DNA of 64,000 bases. It comes from Ferruginibacter lapsinanis. GTDB lineage: Bacteria > Bacteroidota > Bacteroidia > Chitinophagales > Chitinophagaceae. The stretch is from contig NZ_CP086063.1 of NCBI RefSeq assembly GCF_020783315.1, forward strand, positions 992,001-1,056,000, given 5' to 3'. The notes under the pieces are model-generated. The model ran no database searches. It saw nothing but the letters and a program-made list of their open reading frames with translations, and was not told where the DNA came from. The position numbers were made by a program, and so were the translations under genes. Positions 18,901-26,573 of the stretch are shown here, piece after piece (within the stretch, counting starts at the first letter, position 1; every line of letters begins with the position of its first letter).

Positions 18901-19170
18901 TGCAACACCCGGAATGATATTATCCGGACGATGTAAATAAGGCACAGCCTTGCGTACAGGCATTTCACAACTTGCAGCTAATGTTGCCGCAGCAGTGCTA
19001 AAACCTAAATATTTAAGAAAATCTCTACGAGGAGTTTTTGAATTCAGCATACCATTGTCCAATTCTTCCAATGGCAACAAATCTTCCTGAAATTCGTTTT
19101 TTGCCGACTTTTCAAAAGCTTCTGTTTGATTTAGCTCTCCAAAATTTTGCCAGTACTTCTTATTACTCAT
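15973..19170 (-). CDS. actB: ACIII subunit ActB, molybdopterin-oxidoreductase-like iron-sulfur protein
   Basis: 1065 residues, a fusion of a molybdopterin-oxidoreductase-like domain (about 1-760) and an iron-sulfur domain (about 780-1010). A variant twin-arginine signal with TPRRDFLKYLG lies near residue 47, preceded by an unusual N-terminal extension as is normal for this family. Four Cys clusters are visible: CTGCSACVVAC, CQHCDNAPCENVCP, CIGTRYCANNCP, and CSFCVQRL with CMQACP. The first domain lacks a metal cofactor in known ACIII. Electrons pass from quinol at ActC through ActB to the ActA hemes. Confidence 0.95.
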   Translation of the reverse strand: MSNKKYWQNFGELNQTEAFEKSAKNEFQEDLLPLEELDNGMLNSKTPRRDFLKYLGFSTAAATLAASCEMPVRKAVPYLHRPDNIIPGVANYYASTYVNEGDVIPVVVKQRDGRPIKIEGNELSTITNGGTSAQAQASVLDLYDTTRLRYPQQNDGKGFKEVTSFDALDKLVATAMAGVAGKPVIILSSTINSPSTEQVITEFLAKQPAGSRHVQYDAISYSGMLLANEACYGKKAIPSYHFDAAKVIVSIGADFLGTWLNPVEFSTQYAKSRKISGEKPEMSRHIQFESTMSLTGSNADDRFVHKPSQKAAVALALLAKLGGAVTAPAINDAALVKGIETAAAALTASKGAALVVCGSNDVNLQIIVNAINEAIGANGKTIDWSATSNYRKGIDADITKLVDEMNAGAIGALLVYESNPVYTYYDSKKFAEALKKVPVTISFNGTMNETTELCKFSIPSHHWLESFGDAEPKTGYISLIQPTINPLFKTRAFQTSLLKWSGSTTADYETYFKTYWTAKLAGEDAYNKALQDGVIEPATPAAAGGATFSGAALAAAAAKATEAKGGKYELVIYQKVSIGSGKQANNPWLQELPDPISKVTWDNYAMMSPALAKTILGIDVLGNQRQGDGYEVQPEKPTVKITVNGKSIELPVLIIPGVQSETVAVALGYGRQSTDKNKTAEYIGLSANGAGANAYPLVGFDGTGFRYSAAAEITKTGNTYAVAQTQVHGSSESRPVIYETTLAKFIANPEEVLEEPNTERVKLLPFGGKDFRKDATIYPDYEKPGIKWGMSIDLNTCTGCSACVVACTAENNVAVVGKTQVMRAHEMHWLRIDRYFTGDMNNPDVVFQPMLCQHCDNAPCENVCPVAATNHSSEGLNQMTYNRCIGTRYCANNCPFKVRRFNWLDYTGADSFGDNQNPLIGVDLDETTLQMNDDLTRMVLNPDVTVRSRGVIEKCSFCVQRLQENKLIAKKAEDPSLVRNVKTACMQACPTHSITFGNVNDKESEVSKLREDEHRTFYVLEQLHVLPNVSYQVKIKNTDRNVTNEKEAEGHGEAKAEEKAEAAHH

Positions 19171-19183
19171 AATATGATAGTTC

Positions 19184-19230
19184 GATAATTTGGTGATTTG
19201 ATAATTTGGCGATTTGATAATTTGGCAATT
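19184..19230 (-). repeat. 16-base tandem repeat in the actA-actB spacer
   Basis: Three imperfect copies of GATAATTTGGYGATTT (19184-19199, 19200-19215, 19216-19231), each built of two 8-base halves. Further along the spacer, CAAATCTCCAAATC is complementary to the same words, so the actA-actB RNA can form a long imperfect hairpin. Confidence 0.65.
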
Positions 19231-19284
19231 GAAAAACTTACATACATTTTCAAATCTCCAAATCAGCTAATCTTCAAATCAATA

Positions 19285-20538
19285 TTAATAGTGACATTTT
19301 TGACATTCTGTTCCACCGATCTTTTCAACTGTTACACTGTCCATTTTACCAGCTTTGATATCATTGTGGAATTTCTCGTAAATGCTGTAAAATTTGTTTC
19401 CTTCTCCGGTTTCTTTGTTATAGAAGTTAACCTTTGATTCTCTGTGACAATTGATACACCAGCCCATGCTTAGGTCAGCAAATTGTTTTACTTCAGGCAT
19501 TTCCTGTATAGGGCCATGGCAGGTCTGACATTGTTGTTTACCTACTTTTACGTGTTGGCTATGGTTAAAGTAAACATGGTCAGGCAGGTTGTGAATTTTT
19601 ACCCATTCGATTGGTCTGCCTGGTTTATCGTAAGTTTTTGAATCAGGATTCCAACCTGCGTATTGATATAGTTTTTGAATTTCTGCAGTACCGTTTACCT
19701 GTGTACCATCTTCTCTTACAATAGGATCTCCTTTGTACTCTTTAATGGCTTTGTGGCAATTCATACAAACATTTACTGAAGGAATACTTGCTTGTTTGCT
19801 ATCCTGAGCTCCTCCATGACAGTATAAACAACTGATCTGGTTAGTGCCGGCATGTACTTTATGTGAATAGTAAATAGGTTGTACTGGTTGATAGTTTTTC
19901 ATTCTACCCAAACCAATAGCTGCATTAATTGTAATGTAACCTCCTACAAAAAATAACGCTAAAACACCTAACATTAGGTAGCTTTTATTGCGGTAGAATG
20001 GCACCGGCTCACTTCTTAATATACCTTCTTTTTCATCTGATAATTTACGTAAGCTGCTGTTTACCTGTAATAATATAAATGCAATTACAGCAAGAATAAT
20101 GGTAAGGATTCCAAATAAAAGCGAATTGTCTTCTTTAGGTGCTTCTCCGTTTGTTGCACTAACTGCAGGTGCTTTTTTCTCATATTTATCTGCCCAATCC
20201 AATATAGCAGTAATATCAGCTTTACTGATATTAGCTTCACTTTGAGCCGTCATCACAGAGCCGTATTTGGCTTTCAAAGCCTTTGCGTAAGGGTCTGTTT
20301 CTACCATTGAGGTAGTATTATATACCCATTTATATACCCAATCAGGACTTGGTTCTCTCTTTCTTGCACCTTTCAACGCCGGACCTGTGTAGTCTTCATC
20401 GGGTTTATGACAGTTGGCACAATTTGCTTTAAAAAGCGCCTCGCCATCTTGGGCAAAAATTGAATTATTAAAAGAAACAAGTGCAACGAATAGTAAACTT
20501 GCAAGAATTTTGTAAAAGTTTTTTCTATAACGACTCAT
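19285..20538 (-). CDS. actA: ACIII subunit ActA, multiheme cytochrome c with six CxxCH sites
   Basis: 417 residues. A signal peptide (about 1-30) is followed by a cytochrome c domain with CANCH at residues 40-44, then two membrane segments around residues 140-165 and 185-205, then a five-heme domain with CLYCH, CMNCH, CQTCH, CINCH and CQKCH, the last one three residues from the end. The classical ActA is pentaheme, so the front domain is an extra fused monoheme module, a form known in Bacteroidota. First gene of the cluster; the promoter at 20588-20620 lies about 50 bases upstream. Confidence 0.95.
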   Translation of the reverse strand: MSRYRKNFYKILASLLFVALVSFNNSIFAQDGEALFKANCANCHKPDEDYTGPALKGARKREPSPDWVYKWVYNTTSMVETDPYAKALKAKYGSVMTAQSEANISKADITAILDWADKYEKKAPAVSATNGEAPKEDNSLLFGILTIILAVIAFILLQVNSSLRKLSDEKEGILRSEPVPFYRNKSYLMLGVLALFFVGGYITINAAIGLGRMKNYQPVQPIYYSHKVHAGTNQISCLYCHGGAQDSKQASIPSVNVCMNCHKAIKEYKGDPIVREDGTQVNGTAEIQKLYQYAGWNPDSKTYDKPGRPIEWVKIHNLPDHVYFNHSQHVKVGKQQCQTCHGPIQEMPEVKQFADLSMGWCINCHRESKVNFYNKETGEGNKFYSIYEKFHNDIKAGKMDSVTVEKIGGTECQKCHY

Positions 20539-20587
20539 ACAGATAATAGCGGATGTCTTGGTGTGGAAAAATTTCCTTCTTTGGCTG

Positions 20588-20620
20588 CAAAAATAAGGCA
20601 GGATATTGACAATATATCAA
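20588..20620 (-). promoter_or_regulatory. Promoter of the ACIII-oxidase gene cluster
   Basis: On the minus strand TTG (20620-20618), a 22-base spacer and TATTTTTG (20595-20588) match the Bacteroidota TTG-N17-23-TAnnTTTG promoter. The element lies 50 bases before the actA ATG. No comparable promoter was noticed within the cluster down to 4013, so it may drive the entire 16.5 kb unit. Confidence 0.6.
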
Positions 20621-20777
20621 CATTTCGAAAAAAAATTTTTGCCCATTGGACGTGGGTTTCAGCGAATTGTTGATTTTAGCAACCTCCTATTGTCATATTT
20701 ATGTAAACAGTTTTTTGCTTCTTTAGATTTATAAAGATTGGTTAGTATTTCACAAATTTTTGCGTCACTTTTGCCAA

Positions 20778-21650
20778 ATGTTGGAGAAATTAAAACAACG
20801 TTGGGGTGTAAACGAACTAAACCTGATATTGATAATTTGCACCTTTGCCCTCGGCGGGAGCCTTTGTGGCTATACCGGCAGAAGATTATTGGTCCTTTTT
20901 GACATCGACAAAGGTTTTCTTTGGGTATTACTATATATAATACTGATCACCATCTTGTGGCCATTCTGTGTATTATTAATAAGCATCCCCCTGGGGCAGT
21001 TCAATTTTTTTACCCGCTATTTGTCTAAAATCTGGAAAAGAATGAATGGAAAGAATAAGAATAATGCTTCTATTTCTGTGGCAATATATGCCAGCGGAGC
21101 AGGCAGCAATGCAGCCAGGATAATAGAAGAATTTAAAGATCATCCATATATAAAGATTGCCCTAGTTGTTTGCAATAAACCCGGCGCTGGGGTGCTGAAA
21201 ATAGCAACAGATAATAATATTCCTGTCTTATTAATAGAAAAAGAACGTTTTTTTAGGGGAGATGCCTATTTAGAGGAGCTCAAAAAGCATTCTATCGGCT
21301 TCATTATATTGGCAGGCTTTCTATGGAAGATCCCCGCCAAACTCACCGGTGCCTATCCGGGTAAGATCGTTAATATCCATCCGGCGTTATTACCCAATTA
21401 CGGGGGCAAGGGAATGTATGGCGGTTTCGTACATGCTGCCGTTATTGCTAATAAAGAAAAGGAAAGTGGCATTTCAATTCATTATGTTGATGAATTATAT
21501 GACCATGGGAACATCATTTTTCAGGCAAAATGCCCCGTAAGTGATGATGATACCCCTGATACATTGGCTCAGAAAATTCATGTGCTCGAGCATCAACATT
21601 ATCCTAAAGTGATTGCCCTGGTTTTGCAACAAATGCAAAATCAGCGTTAA
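20778..21650 (+). CDS. purN: DUF6787 membrane domain fused to phosphoribosylglycinamide formyltransferase
   Basis: 290 residues from ATG 20778 (an in-frame TTG at 20760 is less likely). Residues 1-88 form a two-helix membrane module, starting MLEKLKQRWGV and ending GQFNFFTRYLSKIWKRM, that matches the small Bacteroidota family DUF6787. Residues 89-290 are PurN, which formylates GAR in purine synthesis: SGAGSNAARI at the N-terminus, the catalytic NIHPALLP (Asn, His) and Asp in DELYDHG. An in-frame ATG at 21042 sits exactly at the junction and could give free PurN. Membrane-tethered PurN is unusual; no stop or frameshift separates the parts. Confidence 0.85.
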   Translation: MLEKLKQRWGVNELNLILIICTFALGGSLCGYTGRRLLVLFDIDKGFLWVLLYIILITILWPFCVLLISIPLGQFNFFTRYLSKIWKRMNGKNKNNASISVAIYASGAGSNAARIIEEFKDHPYIKIALVVCNKPGAGVLKIATDNNIPVLLIEKERFFRGDAYLEELKKHSIGFIILAGFLWKIPAKLTGAYPGKIVNIHPALLPNYGGKGMYGGFVHAAVIANKEKESGISIHYVDELYDHGNIIFQAKCPVSDDDTPDTLAQKIHVLEHQHYPKVIALVLQQMQNQR

Positions 21651-21715
21651 AAGAATCAGGTTATCTTATAAAAGAACAATACTTGGGTTAATATTGTAGC
21701 TAATATTCAAGTGTA

Positions 21716-22462
21716 TTGCATCAATATGTACAAAAATACTTCTGCGTTGCTTTCTTTTTATTGATCGCAAATATATGTGCAGCACAACTTACTGTAAGCG
21801 GCACTGTCTATGATTCAACAAAAATTATACCTGTAAAAGATGTAATTGTACAAAGCAGTAGCGGTAGAACTGCTATTACAGACTCTGCCGGCCATTATGA
21901 GATTGTTACAGATGATGCCGATTCTCTGACCTTCATTTATAATAACAAGCCTTCTCTAAAATTTTCTGTCCGACAGATAGAAAACATCAGCAGCTTTGAT
22001 ATTTCTTTACGCATACGTACTTATGAAAAATACAAATCGCTAAGAGAAGTAAAAGTTTTCAGCAAAACATATAAACAAGACTCCATTGAAAACAGGGAAA
22101 GGTATGCCAAGATCTTTAATCATACTAAACCGGGCATTAGTACCACAACCTCTACTTATTCCGGAGTTCCGGGGATGGATCTGGATGAATTTATAAACAT
22201 ATTCAGATTTAAGAGGAACAGGCAACTCCGCAATATGCAAAACAGGTTGCTGGAACAGGAGCAGGAAAATTACATCAACTATCGTTTTAATAAAATGATG
22301 GTAAAAAGAATAACGCATCTCGATGGGAAAGAATTAGACACATTCATGCAAAAATACCGACCCGATTATGCATTCACAATAGCCAGTAGTACGGTAGATT
22401 TTTATCAATACATATTAAACTCGTCTTATCAATTTAAAAGAGATCTCCTGTTAAACAAGTAA
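21716..22462 (+). CDS. Secreted protein with N-terminal carboxypeptidase-regulatory-like domain
   Basis: 248 residues from a TTG start; an in-frame stop at 21701 excludes an earlier start and no ATG precedes the signal peptide. Residues 1-23 are a signal peptide (FCVAFFLLIANICAAQ). Residues about 25-95 form a CarboxypepD_reg-like beta-sandwich (VSGTVYDSTKIIPVKDVIV, DSAGHYEI), the module found at the N-terminus of TonB-dependent receptors. The rest is charged and helical with no recognised domain. Likely periplasmic or outer-membrane associated. Function unknown. Confidence 0.6.
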   Translation: MHQYVQKYFCVAFFLLIANICAAQLTVSGTVYDSTKIIPVKDVIVQSSSGRTAITDSAGHYEIVTDDADSLTFIYNNKPSLKFSVRQIENISSFDISLRIRTYEKYKSLREVKVFSKTYKQDSIENRERYAKIFNHTKPGISTTTSTYSGVPGMDLDEFINIFRFKRNRQLRNMQNRLLEQEQENYINYRFNKMMVKRITHLDGKELDTFMQKYRPDYAFTIASSTVDFYQYILNSSYQFKRDLLLNK

Positions 22463-22473
22463 TCATATCAGTT

Positions 22474-24219
22474 TTACACCGGCACATTGATTGCCACTAA
22501 AGTGCCTTTTTCCGGTGTACTATCAAATTCAATAGTGCCTTTTAAATACTCTATCCGGGTTCGCATATTTTTTAACCCGATACCTTCTATATTTTCTTTT
22601 TGAGATATATCAAACCCTTTTCCGTTGTCTTCTATCGTAATGCTGATCCCATCAATATCTTTTATCAGAGAAATATCCAACTGATTAGCACCACTGTGTT
22701 TAATTACATTATTTACACACTCTTGTATCACCCGATATAAAACAGTTTCTGCATTACTATCTATCCTTTCATTCAATCCCTCACTAAACAGATCTACTTT
22801 TAATATTCTGCTGTCGATCTTATCAATAAATTCTCTGATAGCATTTGCCAATCCTTTTTTAAGCAAGGCATTTGGCATCATCTGATGGCTTACACTTCTT
22901 ACTTCCTTACAACTCTCATCTACCAACGATACTATTTTATCATACGCCATTTTTTGATTTTTGTCTTTCAATTGCAGATCAGATTCAAAAGCAGACAGAT
23001 TCATTTTCGCCGCACTCATCATTTGCCCAACCCCGTCATGCAATTCCTGGGCAATTCGTTTACGTTCATTCTCTTCTGCTTCTAATACTGCTTTTGTAGA
23101 AAGATCCTGTTGTTTTATGATGGCATCTCTCAATTTGGTCTCTTGTCTTAATTTATATCTGCGGTAAAAACTATAACTCAGCAAACTCAATAAAATAAAC
23201 AATCCGATAGACCCAAAAAGCCAGTAGTTTTTTTTCGTCAGCTCAAATTTTTGTTGTTGTATCTGTTTTTCCTTTTGCGCTGTTTGATACTTTGCTTCAG
23301 CATCCGCCATTTGTTTATTTCTTTCTATGTTTATCAGGCTGTCGCTATATAGGGAGAATTTATGTTGCCATTCATATGCCTTTGGATAATCTTTTAAACC
23401 GGCATATTCTACTGCCATATTATCTGCAGATGCAACCAGAATATCCAGTGCGCCAATTTTTTCTGCGATAGCAAATCCTTTTACATTATACGCTAACGCT
23501 TCAGCATAACCGTTAGTTTTATTCAATGCACTGGCAATATTTACATTGTTAGCTGCTATTACAAACTGATCTCCCAATTTTTCTGCAATAACCAGAGCCT
23601 GTTTGTAATAATCAATTGCCTGGGGATATTTATCCATGTTCTTATACATTACCCCAAGATTATTCAAGGCGATAGATATTCGTTGGTCATTTTGTATCTT
23701 CTTATAAATGTCCAATGCTATCTCGTAATAGTGTACCGCAGTGTCAAACTTTTGTTGCATCTCATACACAATGCCTGTATTGTTTGCACAATCTGCAATG
23801 GTAAGAGAGTCTTTTAATTCTAACGCTATGGCTTCGGCTTTGGCATGATACACCAACGCTTTCGAAAAATTTTTTTGCTCTCTGTATAAAGCCCCGATAT
23901 TATTCAGCGCTTTGGCTTTGGAAGATCGGTCACCGGTTTCTTCCGCCAATTTTTCTGAAGACTGATAATTTTGTAAAGACTCTAACGGTTTGCCTAATTG
24001 CCCGTAAATTTTACCGATGTTAAAATAAATACGAATGGCTCTTTTTTTATCGCCGTTTTGTAATGCTTGAGTAAGTGTTTTTTGAAAGATCGTTAAAGAT
24101 TGTTCATAATCTCCGGTACTGAACAATTCGGTTGCTTGTTTTAATAACAGCGTATCTACCTGTGATTTCCCAATCAGATTGAATGAGCAAAAAAAGAGGA
24201 TGAAAAGAAGTTTTTTCAA
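22474..24219 (-). CDS. TPR-containing sensor histidine kinase, HisKA_3 (NarL-partner) type
   Basis: 581 residues from a TTG start with a signal peptide. Residues about 25-300 contain at least five tetratricopeptide repeats (AKALNNIGALYREQKNF, ISIALNNLGVMYKNMDKY), predicted periplasmic. One membrane helix lies near residues 335-355 (WLFGSIGLFILLSLLSYSFY). The phospho-accepting His is about residue 393 in AQELHDGVGQ, followed by a HATPase_c domain (NVIKHSGA, EDNGKGFD, GIGLKNMRTR). Such kinases pair with LuxR-type response regulators; none is adjacent, so it is an orphan here. It is divergent from the gene at 24351. Confidence 0.88.
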   Translation of the reverse strand: MKKLLFILFFCSFNLIGKSQVDTLLLKQATELFSTGDYEQSLTIFQKTLTQALQNGDKKRAIRIYFNIGKIYGQLGKPLESLQNYQSSEKLAEETGDRSSKAKALNNIGALYREQKNFSKALVYHAKAEAIALELKDSLTIADCANNTGIVYEMQQKFDTAVHYYEIALDIYKKIQNDQRISIALNNLGVMYKNMDKYPQAIDYYKQALVIAEKLGDQFVIAANNVNIASALNKTNGYAEALAYNVKGFAIAEKIGALDILVASADNMAVEYAGLKDYPKAYEWQHKFSLYSDSLINIERNKQMADAEAKYQTAQKEKQIQQQKFELTKKNYWLFGSIGLFILLSLLSYSFYRRYKLRQETKLRDAIIKQQDLSTKAVLEAEENERKRIAQELHDGVGQMMSAAKMNLSAFESDLQLKDKNQKMAYDKIVSLVDESCKEVRSVSHQMMPNALLKKGLANAIREFIDKIDSRILKVDLFSEGLNERIDSNAETVLYRVIQECVNNVIKHSGANQLDISLIKDIDGISITIEDNGKGFDISQKENIEGIGLKNMRTRIEYLKGTIEFDSTPEKGTLVAINVPV

Positions 24220-24261
24220 TTTGGTTTCGGTTTAGATTTAAAAATACACATTTGATTTGAT

Positions 24262-24315
24262 GATTTGAAAATTTGGAGATTATTGAGCAACCCCTCATCT
24301 CCAAATTTTCAAATC
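24262..24315. repeat. Perfect 19-base inverted repeat between divergent genes
   Basis: Left arm GATTTGAAAATTTGGAGAT (24262-24280) and its exact complement (24297-24315) enclose a 16-base loop. It lies between the starts of the histidine kinase and the 24351 gene, so it is not a simple terminator. The words resemble the post-stop motif and the actA-actB spacer repeats. Confidence 0.75.
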
Positions 24316-24350
24316 TCCAAATTAGAACTATTTTTGTTGAAACTATTTTT

Positions 24351-24896
24351 ATGAATCAAACAACATTAGGTATAGGTACAAGATTACAACATACTCAACA
24401 CGGGCCCGGTGTGATCATCGGCGTAAAATATGCCACGTACATTATCTCATTCATTAATTATGGTATCAAAGAAATTGACAAAACGGATACGCACTTGGAG
24501 GAGATCATTGCTGAAAATGCGACAGTAGAATTAGAAACTACCAGCGATGTAGAAAGATCTTTATTAAAAATATTGCGTTTATGGAATGGTGTTAGCGAAG
24601 TGGTTCCGTTGGGAGATAAATGGAAAGGGGGCACTATGTTGCTGCAAGCTGCGGATAAAACCTTAAAGCCCAAAGAAATTCCCATTGAAGATTTTTTTCA
24701 CAAAATAGTAATGCTCAGAGACAGGCTAAGAGTACTCGAACAAAATATCAACAGTAATAAAAAACTGAGCGATGAAGAAAAAGTAAACATTCAGCAATAT
24801 ATTACCCGTTGTTACGGCTCTCTCACTACTTTCAACGTTTTATTTAAAGATAAGGAAGATTGGTTTGTAGGAGAGAAGGGGGGTAAAGAAGATTAA
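24351..24896 (+). CDS. Conserved hypothetical protein
   Basis: 181 residues from ATG 24351. The frame opens at 24273, but the upstream part runs through the 19-base inverted repeat and is not coding-like. The first 60 residues (LGIGTRLQHTQHGPGVIIGV, then YIISFINYGIKEID) look like a small SH3/Tudor-type beta barrel similar to the C-terminal domain of UvrD-like proteins. The remainder is helical with a possible coiled coil at about 115-160. No signal peptide. Cytoplasmic; function unknown. Confidence 0.6.
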   Translation: MNQTTLGIGTRLQHTQHGPGVIIGVKYATYIISFINYGIKEIDKTDTHLEEIIAENATVELETTSDVERSLLKILRLWNGVSEVVPLGDKWKGGTMLLQAADKTLKPKEIPIEDFFHKIVMLRDRLRVLEQNINSNKKLSDEEKVNIQQYITRCYGSLTTFNVLFKDKEDWFVGEKGGKED

Positions 24897-24902
24897 ATAA
24901 TA

Positions 24903-24932
24903 AAGGTGACGATTTGCATAAATCATCACCTT
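24903..24932. terminator. Hairpin between convergent genes
   Basis: AAGGTGACGATTT, loop GCAT, AAATCATCACCTT: a 13-base stem with one mismatch, between the convergent genes ending at 24896 and 24946. Probably a shared bidirectional terminator, though T-runs are short. Confidence 0.55.
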
Positions 24933-24945
24933 ATATCAAAACAAT

Positions 24946-25467
24946 TTAATCGTCGTCTTTTTCTTTTTTATTCTCTTTTCCTTCTATATTTTTTTCATTC
25001 GCATTTTGTTGTGTAACTGTTGCGGCACCTGCGCTTATTTCTGTGTGGCGAATCTGGCCACCATAATAACCCGTACGAGCCATTGCCGCAAAACACACAG
25101 CAGAGAAAAGAAAAGTGGCCATAAAGGCCGTTTTTGCCATTGTTGTTTTTTTTCTTTCTAGAAATAATGCCAACAAAGCCGATACTCCTGTAAGTCCCAT
25201 TAACCAGATAGCGAGTGTTGCTGCATCTTCGTGCAGCTCGATCATGGTTTTCACTACACCCGGCAGCTTTTCTACAGATTCTTCCGCTGGTTCTCCGGTT
25301 AAATAAACAGGTATAGCAATAATGGCCATCAATGCTAATATTACCGAGGAAATTATTTTGATATTGTTTTGATTTTTAATGAGCCCCCATAACAGAAGGC
25401 CGCTGCCAATCAAAGTTCCTATAATTGGAAAATGATTGAGCAGCAAATGAAGATGTGTTGTATTCAT
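24946..25467 (-). CDS. Four-helix membrane protein, DUF2231-like
   Basis: 173 residues with four membrane helices and conserved polar positions: HLLLNHFPIIGTLIG in helix 1, LTGEPAEE after helix 2, ELHEDAATLAIWLM in helix 3 and YYGGQIRHTE after helix 4. These match the DUF2231-type family of putative heme or metal-binding membrane proteins. The C-terminal 35 residues are Lys/Glu/Asp-rich and probably disordered. It is followed upstream by a small secreted protein gene 42 bases away on the same strand. Confidence 0.65.
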   Translation of the reverse strand: MNTTHLHLLLNHFPIIGTLIGSGLLLWGLIKNQNNIKIISSVILALMAIIAIPVYLTGEPAEESVEKLPGVVKTMIELHEDAATLAIWLMGLTGVSALLALFLERKKTTMAKTAFMATFLFSAVCFAAMARTGYYGGQIRHTEISAGAATVTQQNANEKNIEGKENKKEKDDD

Positions 25468-25509
25468 TGCTAAAATTTTATTGTTGAAAAAATATCGTTC
25501 TATAAAAGA

Positions 25510-25947
25510 TCAACAATAACGGGGAGGTTGCCAGATAGCAGCCAGATATTGTGAATGAATAAATGAATCATTTCGTATAAAGAATCCCATATCTTTTACC
25601 TGAATAGCAGTAAAAAAAATGCTCGACTGAAAAGCTGGTAATAAGTATACTGGTGCTGAAGTAATATTTTCCACTGACTTGAATGGTAACTTATTGTCTT
25701 CGTTTGCATCGTTGTCTGTTCCGTTTTCGGTGTAGTAATGCTGAATTAGAAAAGCGATGAGTTTAGTTTTATTATCTTCTTCCTTATGGTCATAGAAATG
25801 CGCTACCAACAAAGGTAATTTCATCAATTCCTTACATGGATTTGCTGATACCAGATAAATGGCTATCAAAAAAAGCGACGCTATTTTATTAAAACACCCC
25901 ACAATACAAATTACAGGCAAAAAAGATTTTGAATCAATGATTTTCAT
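25510..25947 (-). CDS. Small conserved secreted or membrane protein (IWQPPR tail)
   Basis: 145 residues from ATG 25947 (an in-frame TTG lies two codons earlier). A hydrophobic N-terminus spans about residues 10-35. The middle has CKELMKLPLLVAHFYDHKEEDN and LPFKSVENI, and the end has LAAIWQPPRYC. I recall this pattern as a small Bacteroidota protein often found near heavy-metal efflux genes; no such pump is in the window, so that context is knowledge and not evidence here. Function unknown. It probably shares a transcript with the downstream DUF2231-like gene. Confidence 0.55.
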   Translation of the reverse strand: MKIIDSKSFLPVICIVGCFNKIASLFLIAIYLVSANPCKELMKLPLLVAHFYDHKEEDNKTKLIAFLIQHYYTENGTDNDANEDNKLPFKSVENITSAPVYLLPAFQSSIFFTAIQVKDMGFFIRNDSFIHSQYLAAIWQPPRYC

Positions 25948-26120
25948 CAGCAAAATGCGCTAAAACACACCATTCAAAAGCTTGTTATGGTTAACGGGAT
26001 TTTTTAGTGTACCTTTAACCGAATCTGCCGAAACAATTAGCACTTTTTTCAACAGGTTTTTTACAACAACTTCATTGTTCCGATTAATGGAACTATTTAA
26101 AACAAAAAGAGAAAAGCACT

Positions 26121-26567
26121 ATGGCGGAAACCTGGAATAAAAAGGAAAGAGAAAAGAAAAAAAAGCAAGAACGCAAAGAAAAAGCTGAAAAGAAACAAGA
26201 GCGTAAAGAAAACAGCAGTGGCGACACAAGTCTGGAGAGTATGCTTATGTACCTTGATGAAAATGGCAATTTTACCTCTAAACCTCCAGATCCGAGAAAG
26301 AAGATAGTTGTTAATGTAGAAGATATTCAGATTGGTGTACCTAAACACGAACCAACTAACCCCGAAGACCTTATCAGAAAAGGCGTAGTTACATTTTTTA
26401 ATGATGCTAAAGGATATGGCTTTATAAAAGATACAGAAACACAAGAAAGTGTTTTTGTTCATATAAATGCATTATCAGAAGCTATCAAAGAAAATAATAT
26501 GGTGACTTTTGAAGTAGAGATGGGACCAAAGGGTGCCAGCGCTACTAATGTGAAACTGTTAAAGTAA
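26121..26567 (+). CDS. Cold-shock-domain protein with Lys/Glu-rich N-terminus
   Basis: 148 residues. The N-terminal 35 residues are almost entirely Lys, Glu, Arg and Gln, a charged helix. The C-terminal 70 residues are a cold-shock domain: GVVTFFNDAKGYGFIKD includes RNP1 (KGYGFI) and ESVFVHINAL includes RNP2 (VFVHI). It should bind single-stranded RNA or DNA, as an RNA chaperone. A short inverted repeat TTCC-GATTAAT-GGAA lies around 26078-26092 upstream. The long N-terminal extension distinguishes it from the 65-70 residue CspA type. Confidence 0.85.
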   Translation: MAETWNKKEREKKKKQERKEKAEKKQERKENSSGDTSLESMLMYLDENGNFTSKPPDPRKKIVVNVEDIQIGVPKHEPTNPEDLIRKGVVTFFNDAKGYGFIKDTETQESVFVHINALSEAIKENNMVTFEVEMGPKGASATNVKLLK

Positions 26568-26573
26568 TATCAC

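Noticed and set aside
6771-19230. CRISPR-like arrays
   Set aside because: The repeats are 7-16 bases in immediate tandem with no spacers and no cas genes.
24273-24350. N-terminal extension of the 24351 protein
   Set aside because: The stretch translates the 19-base inverted repeat and has no coding character; ATG 24351 is the better start.
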